Shown piece after piece: positions 58,192 through 64,000 of a DNA stretch of 64,000 nt (the first letter of the stretch is position 1; every line of letters begins with the position of its first letter). The notes beneath the pieces were generated by a model. It did no database searches and was not told the origin of the DNA. It saw only the letters and a list, made by a program, of their open reading frames with translations. The DNA comes from Viridothelium virens. Lineage: Eukaryota; Ascomycota; Dothideomycetes; Trypetheliales; Trypetheliaceae. A program made the position numbers and the translations under genes. The DNA lies in NCBI GenBank assembly GCA_010094025.1, contig ML991789.1:124001-188000 (forward strand), read 5' to 3'.

Positions 58192-59284
58192 GAGACCTTT
58201 CAGTCACTGGATTTGGTTCTAACTATCATTTGAGTTGGCTTTGGATGATTGAGATCGTTTGGGAGGTCGAGAGAGTGCGAACGGGGGCTACTTGGGTATT
58301 GTGGGATCTGCTCTTTTCCAAGTCATCAAGTTCATGCAACATTTTACATTATCGCACGAGGATAACGAACATCTCTTACCTCTCGGAAAGTGCCACCAAT
58401 AGTCACCTGTGTACGTTGATATCGAACCCGCACATTGAGGACAATGCCCGAATCGTTCCAGGACTACTCGTCATTGCTGTCTATCGATTTACCACGAGAG
58501 CCAGTTTCCCTCTTGAGATAGGGGAAAGGCTTTCAATCCAGGCTTGCTAGCCCATTTTCGTTTCTTCTTAGGAGAAGCGCGAGGGGGGAATAATTGGTGT
58601 GGATACAAGAAGCCACTCGATCACCTAGAGGACTAGATGGCTCTACAACTTCTGCTTTATATACTTGCTCGAAGGGGCATTCGTCGCGAAATTTATGTTA
58701 ACACATGTAGAGCCTGAACTGAATCGACTGGATCGAAGGCATCTTGGGTGTGAGCCATGAGATAGATTTAACATGGCCAAATGCAGAGTTACGACCTCAG
58801 GCCATAGAACATGTTCGGATAGTTGAGAAAACGAGTTCCGAAAAAGCTTAGTGCCTGGCCCTCTTATCATTCTGCTTCGTAAAATAACCCTTTCTCATTG
58901 CATTGATTGACATCCCATGGCCCGTTCAGGCTGATAGAACGTAGTTGAAGCGATCGTACTCGAGAAGCACCGTATAGCACCCCTGCAAAAGTAACTAAGC
59001 TCTTATCTCGAACTGCCACCATAATACAGCGGATATCCACTTCGTTACGCCATTGCTCCCAGATTCGACTTGTTCGCGATTTATTACTGTCAGTGTAGAA
59101 GCGTTCGACGCATTGGAAGAGCTGGCAAGGCGAGAGGTCCTTTTTTAACATGGACACGCCGGGAAACCATACAAGAAGCCTGCAGCTAGACTTTCGTCAC
59201 TGGGAGCAATACATCTTGATTCATGCAGGAGAAGTCTTCGATTCAGATATCCTCATTCCAAATCTCCACACTCCGTCGTGCTCA
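58192..59284. other. Intergenic, no supported gene
   Basis: 1.1 kb between the BTB remnant and the 3' end of VMS1. A 96-codon minus frame at 58867-59157 has no family. No RNA gene seen. Confidence 0.4.
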
Positions 59285-61419
59285 TCACCTCCCGGCCCCA
59301 CCCGCTGCACCCCCTTGCATCCTCTTGATCCTCTCCTCTGCTGCCCTCGCCCTTCTCTCCCTCTCCAATCTGGCCCTCATCTCAGGCGTCATCCCCCTCC
59401 CCTCCTCTTCCCTCTTCTCCTGAGCACTCATAGCCTTCTCCCTCTCCGCCATGACCCCCAAACTCCTCCCCTTGCCCATCTTCCCTTCCCTATCCTTCTG
59501 CTCCTTGTCCTTCTCCACCGCCCTCAACTTCTCCACCTCGCGCTCCCTCCTCTCCTTCTCCTCCCTTCCATCCTTTTCCCTCTCCTTCCTGTCTGCGTCC
59601 GCCCTCGCCTCCACCTCCTTCCGACTCAACGCCCCCGGCACCCCAGCCGCATCCCAGTCCCATGCTTCCTCCCCCAGTTCGCCTCTAGCAGTGCGGAATG
59701 CGTCCCGTGCTGCTCGGTCTCCGGCGATCTCGAATGCGGTCTTGCCCTCACCGTTGCGTACGCTGGGGTCTGCGGCGGCTTTCAGAAGTAGCGCTGAGAT
59801 GACGGCGGGCGAGCCGAGCGATGCGGCTAGGTGGAGTGGGGTTGGGGCGTGGTGGTGTGAGGAGGGAGGGTGGAAAGTGAAGGAAGCGGGGAGAGAGTGC
59901 GTGGAGAGATAGGTGAGGAGGGCGGGCGCTCGAGAACGACGGATTAGAGAGGTGAGTTGAATGGTGTGAAGGGTAGCTTCTTGGTCGGCTTCGTCGTGAG
60001 CGGTTGGAAGAGGGGCCTTAGAGGGGGTTTTAGGGGCGGGTTTAGGGGACTGGAGGGAAGGGCCTGAGGTAGATTGAGCGGTAGGATCGACATCGCTGAC
60101 TTTTACTCGGGTGAGTTCGACAAAACTGCGCATGAGCTCGGCTTGAGTAGCGCGCCGGGTACTGAAGGGGAATCCGCGGTTACGGGGGTCGTCATGGGTA
60201 AGGACCTGCCCATCATAGGGGCCAAATAGAGTACGGCGGTTAGTGCTGCCGGTAGCGCGGATGAAGAGGAGCTCGGCAGTGTCTATAAGATCTTTCCATT
60301 CTGAGAGGAGTTGGCGCACTTCAGAAGTTAATGCAGCTTCGTTGTAGCGGCGGAGGGAGGATCCAGCGGAGTGGGCAGCCCCTTTGGCAGAATCGTTTGC
60401 AGCTTGGGACCCTCCTTGTTTGCGGCGAGTGGTGTAGCGGTGGAAGGTTTTGTGCGCGAGGACGGTCGCTGAGCGTTCGTCCATGCCCGTATGGGTCTTG
60501 CCCTTTTTTGGCGCAAGGGAAATCACCATGCCAGCAAAATGCCCTCCACCAATCATGCAGAGGAAATAGTGCGGAACTTTTGTGGCTGCTTTTGGAATTG
60601 CAACCCCACCGCCCTCTAGTTCTTGTGCAGGCTTGGGAGGAGCTTCTGGGGCTAATTGCTTTTGCCGTACGATATCTGGGAGAATAGCCTCGTTCTGCTG
60701 CTCAGCCTCAGAAAATATTGCGCGATATATCCCGAGAACAGCATTTTCAGGGACTTTGGGTGTAGTAAACCACAGCAGTGGAGGTTTCCCTGTCCCTCGT
60801 TTCCGTTTCCTCGATCCGAACTGGTCTTCCTCTGGCGCCGAGATGTTTGCCTGCTTCTTAAGCAAAGCACTCAGAGTTGAATCCTTGCCCTTTGATCCAT
60901 TGGTTTGGCCCTCATCCGAGTCGGTTTCAGAATCATCTGAGTCAGAGCCAGATATGCTTTCGGAAAGGTCTGAAACCCATTAGCTTATTCCAACATCTTT
61001 CTAGGACAATCTCACCGTCTATGAACCTTTCGAAATCCGTTTCGCTGACAGGCATCAATCCACGGGCTTTCAGCTTTAGGTTGTATCCATGCAAGTCCGA
61101 TCTGACGTGACTGCGTTGCTCTTGTAGGTTTGCGAACCTTAAACCGCATAAGGAGCACGAGGTTGCTGAAGTAGTCGACGGTTGCGTGTCTCCGCTTTGG
61201 GATATTTCATTTACACTAGAATATGATGGTATCTCCTTGCTCTCTTCCTGGCTTGAAGCGCTCGTATGCTCTGCTTTAGGTTGGATTGTGGCGAGAATTT
61301 CTTCGGGAAGGTCGAACACTGTAAAGCCGTTAGTGATGTAGATACGTTCGCTGTCAAATTTCAATATAATTCTAACCGTACAATGGTCGACGCAGGATAC
61401 TGTCTCCAAGTTGAGCCAT
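59285..61419 (-). CDS. VMS1: Vms1/ANKZF1 peptidyl-tRNA endonuclease of ribosome quality control
   Basis: 676 residues from exons 61419-61377, 61318-61016 and 60969-59285. The first splice creates RRPLYVFDLPEEILATI, the normal Vms1 start. The enzyme cuts the CCA end of tRNA on stalled 60S subunits, freeing nascent chains. A C2H2 zinc finger CSLCGLRFANLQEQRSHVRS, D, LHGYNLK lies at about residues 75-105. The VLRF1 catalytic domain includes CMIGGGHFAGMVISL, HKTFHRYTTRRKQGGSQ with the catalytic Gln (about residue 304), then AKGAAHSAGSSLRRYNE. Ankyrin repeats follow (TPLHLAASLGSPAVISALLL, VRNGEGKTAFEIAGD). A long charged coiled coil leads to the C-terminal p97/Cdc48-binding VIM-like helix ERERRARAAEERIKRMQ. 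All key motifs are intact. Confidence 0.95.
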
Positions 61420-61652
61420 GATTTTCTGTGGTGCGGGGATACTAGGGGTCGCTTTCAAGTTGTAAGGTCTACATCGGAGGAGTCAGAGGTCGCCGCAGCC
61501 AGATCAGAGTACTCTACTGTAGGTACTCTAATTATCTACGTCACCCCTTCCGTACTGACTGACGCATCAACCGCTCCACGCCTCACCAGGAATACGCATG
61601 ACTTGGTGATAGGATGTTCATTCGCGCTACTTGACACCATACACATCACTTC

Positions 61653-62206
61653 ATGAGCACTTATGATCATCGAGTCTGCGAAACTATCAATTTCGCGCTG
61701 CCTAAGAGTACATTCCACGCACATATGACCTTATCTCCACAACATCCAAGACCCTCGGGCTTCAACTCCCTCACTCAAGATTGTCTAGTTCCTCTAGACT
61801 CCGATGAGCCAGATTCAGATTCAATACACAAGGGTATGTTATTCCAAGCACCTCCTCTCCATACTTGGCCAATCGTGGCCTAGGGCCGGCCCACAAAAGG
61901 TTCCATGACCCATTTTACCCAGTGCCCATTTTAAATCAACACCGCCCGAGTAATGTTCGCCCAGTGACACAGAGGGAGAAAGAGGCAGGCAAAAGAAGAA
62001 TTTGCAGGATAGCAGCGATCCAGTCTGTGCAGCACATATATCGCGACATGTATGAAGGGGTGACAGGGGGAATAATTAAGGGATTGTTAATGGCGGTGCC
62101 AATGCTAGTACCGGTGCCAGACAAACCGATTCCGAAACCTCAAAACCAGATACAAATGAAAGAAAATCCAGAAACTAAAACCAGAACTACTACAAGGAAG
62201 TACTGA
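61653..62206 (+). CDS. Small basic orphan protein
   Basis: Up to 167 residues from exons 61653-61833 and 61884-62206 (50-nt intron GTATGT..CCTAG). The splice joins SDSIHK to GPAHKRFHDPFYPVPILN in frame. The start may be 61653 (MSTYDHRV) or 61725 (MTLSPQHPR). The C-terminal half is basic with a mildly hydrophobic stretch (GVTGGIIKGLLMAVPMLVPV) and a Lys/Thr-rich end. No family recognised. It lies 233 bp from the VMS1 start (divergent) and ends only 54 bp from the NRD1 stop codon (convergent). Coding status rests on a good intron and a protein-like composition. Confidence 0.45.
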
Positions 62207-62260
62207 CAGAGAAGAGATGTGTCCAGTGAATGGTAATGTGTTGTCTATCGAGAAGGTGGT

Positions 62261-64000
62261 TTATTGGGCGCCGACTTCTTCCTCAGCCCACCCTGGCAGG
62301 CCACCATCGCCTTGAATAGCGAGTCCATAGCTGCTGCCAGCGCCAAGACCACCGAGGCCGGAGCTCAGACTGCCAAAGGCATTTGACTGCTGCTGAGTTG
62401 ATAGTTGTGGCTGTCCTTGTTGCGGCTGCCCAAATGGTCCTTGGGAGAAAACTGGCAAACTGACTGCACGATTATGCTGAGCACGTGCATTGAGGCTGGA
62501 TGGTGCCAGCATACCACCAATGGTTGGAGCGCCGGACGAGAGACCGTTGGTTAGGTTGATCGAATTGCTGCTGCCGTGGCTGGTGAATGATGTCGGCGGC
62601 TCCAGCCCGGCACTACGGACGGTTGTATTGTCACTTCCGTAAAAGGCAGCCTGTTGCGCGGCGTATGAGCTCTGCTGCGAATGGTGAGACTGTCCTGCCT
62701 GATTGGATTGTTGAATTTGTGGGATCGGACTCGAGTCTTGCGAAGACTGTTGACCTTGGGTTTGTTGTTGGTTGAGGTACAACATCAGCGGATTATTACC
62801 ACCACTGTTCAAGATCGAAGACGGGGTAGGCGCATGCATCGAGGAACCGGCTCCTGCGTTGAGTGAACTGCTTGGTGACGCAGATTGTCCAATAGGACTG
62901 CGGCTAGGATAGAGGCCGTTCGACGGAGAGGAGACGCCATCATTGCTTGACGAGCCCTGCTGTTGCTGGCCATTGTTGTTCGCTTGACGAGGAGGGTTCC
63001 CGCATCGATCTTTGCCAAAATTGACTTTGAAACGCTTGTACTCTTCCCGACCACGGATTGCTTCAATTGCCTTGATGGCGTTGGCGATGTTGGTGAAGTT
63101 GACAAATGCACAGCTCTTTTCCCTCAGAGCGTTCACCAGCTCAATCTCACCATATTCCGAGAAATCTTGACGGAGACGTTCCTCACTCCAAGATTCATCG
63201 AGGTTGCCAATATAGACGTTACGAGAAGCACCGCCGCTCACAGCAAGCGCAATCGCAGGAGGCAGAGCGCCCGAATGCTTTCCCCACCCGATCTTCAGTC
63301 TTCGATTGTGAATCATCAATCCCTGAATGTTGCTGAGCGCGTAGAAGGAGGCCGCGGATGTAGGATCGATGAAAGTGACGAAGCAAATGTGCTTGTCGGG
63401 AATGTAGCGAATATGGTGGAGAAGACCTCCTCTTACAACGTTGCAAATCTCCTCAATGGTCGTCTCGGGGTGAATGTTGCCAAGATATACAGTTCGATTC
63501 CCAAGATTGGAGACACCTCCAGCCGAAGTGGCTACAGCTGCTGCAGCCACTGATTGCTGGGCGAGCGCATTGGAGATGAGGTCACGGTCGGCACCATTGA
63601 GGACGTGCGCATAGCCAGGCGCAATACCGAGGTATTGTGCTGCATTCTGCTGCTGCGTTTTCGAAACGTATGCACAACGATCCTTTCCGTAGTAAACGCG
63701 TCGTGGAGGCTGCCACTTTGGCTCCTGAGGTAGCTGGGTCACGGCCTTAATAGCATTACCGATGGAAAGGAAGTGAACAAAACCGATCGCCTTCTCTCTA
63801 ACGATTTTGATGGTATCAATCGGACCAAACTTGCCCAAATCCTCATGCAGCTCTTCTTCCGAAACATCGTCTGGGAGATTGCCGAGGTAGACATTGCGAG
63901 AGGCACCCGATTGTTGGACAGCAAGGGCGACAGACGTTGGAACCTGAGAAGGCTTGCCCCATCCAATCTTGATGTCCTGGCCTCGAATTGAGAGTTTCTT
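62261..64000 (-). CDS. NRD1: Nrd1/Mrn1-type multi-RRM RNA-binding protein (5' end beyond window)
   Basis: C-terminal 579 residues of a single open frame that continues past 64000. Three whole RRMs are visible plus the tail of one more ([15 protein letters not shown]). RNP2/RNP1 pairs: [10 protein letters not shown] with [20 protein letters not shown] with [20 protein letters not shown] with [10 protein letters not shown]. The linker [39 protein letters not shown] and [20 protein letters not shown] are nearly invariant among Pezizomycotina. This group includes S. pombe Nrd1, a repressor of differentiation genes that binds mRNA, and yeast Mrn1. The C-terminal 230 residues are Gln/Ser/Asn-rich and disordered. 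Likely a cytoplasmic mRNA regulator. Confidence 0.93.
   Translation of the reverse strand, partial: KKLSIRGQDIKIGWGKPSQVPTSVALAVQQSGASRNVYLGNLPDDVSEEELHEDLGKFGPIDTIKIVREKAIGFVHFLSIGNAIKAVTQLPQEPKWQPPRRVYYGKDRCAYVSKTQQQNAAQYLGIAPGYAHVLNGADRDLISNALAQQSVAAAAVATSAGGVSNLGNRTVYLGNIHPETTIEEICNVVRGGLLHHIRYIPDKHICFVTFIDPTSAASFYALSNIQGLMIHNRRLKIGWGKHSGALPPAIALAVSGGASRNVYIGNLDESWSEERLRQDFSEYGEIELVNALREKSCAFVNFTNIANAIKAIEAIRGREEYKRFKVNFGKDRCGNPPRQANNNGQQQQGSSSNDGVSSPSNGLYPSRSPIGQSASPSSSLNAGAGSSMHAPTPSSILNSGGNNPLMLYLNQQQTQGQQSSQDSSPIPQIQQSNQAGQSHHSQQSSYAAQQAAFYGSDNTTVRSAGLEPPTSFTSHGSSNSINLTNGLSSGAPTIGGMLAPSSLNARAQHNRAVSLPVFSQGPFGQPQQGQPQLSTQQQSNAFGSLSSGLGGLGAGSSYGLAIQGDGGLPGWAEEEVGAQ

Overview
The window is nuclear DNA of a filamentous ascomycete (Pezizomycotina). 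Genes are dense and sit on both strands. Most are split by short introns (about 46-210 nt) with GTANGT-like donors and CTRAC-like branch sites. The encoded proteins are typical of these fungi: Zn2Cys6 regulator, HsbA-type wall protein, SesB-type hydrolase, Nrd1/Mrn1 RNA-binding protein. The class cannot be fixed from sequence alone. I see no rRNA, tRNA, CRISPR array, virus copy or intact transposon. Exon limits below were worked out by hand from reading frame, splice signals and remembered family sequences, so ends may shift where noted.

Layout. 1-5 kb: a regulator with two tandem Zn2Cys6 clusters, then a small secreted Thr-rich protein. 5.8-12 kb: DUF300/TMEM184 membrane protein, peroxisomal 2,4-dienoyl-CoA reductase ending in SKL, and an Atg33-like mitophagy protein. 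12.5-17.3 kb: head-to-head pair of Nse4 (SMC5/6 kleisin) and Vps34 (class III PI3-kinase). 18-23.6 kb: SAM methyltransferase, Dal5-like MFS permease, M50B-like membrane metalloprotease. 23.6-29.1 kb: gene-poor, AT-rich in part, with decayed coding sequence and a GPI-anchored HsbA protein. 29.1-41 kb: Cbp3 chaperone and mRNA guanylyltransferase (tail to tail), a 1,330-residue GPI-anchored repeat protein, a maltose-type O-acetyltransferase and Ste14 methyltransferase (head to head). 42.7-49.4 kb: Tti1, a fungal protein of unknown function, and a secreted aspzincin-like peptidase.

50.3-58.2 kb is the most unusual part. A large helical (TPR-like) CHAT protease gene is head to head with a gene joining an unnamed, probably beta-rich domain to a SesB-type serine hydrolase. 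A damaged BTB gene follows. CHAT proteases and SesB hydrolases both belong to fungal and bacterial cell-death or self/non-self systems, so this pair is the best candidate for an undescribed system. 59.3-64 kb: Vms1 peptidyl-tRNA endonuclease, a small orphan gene, and the 3' part of an Nrd1/Mrn1 RNA-binding protein that runs off the right edge.

Most genes are independent housekeeping units. Functional links that can be argued are the two divergent promoters (Nse4/Vps34 and CHAT/SesB) and the nearness of two autophagy genes (Atg33-like and Vps34), which may be chance.
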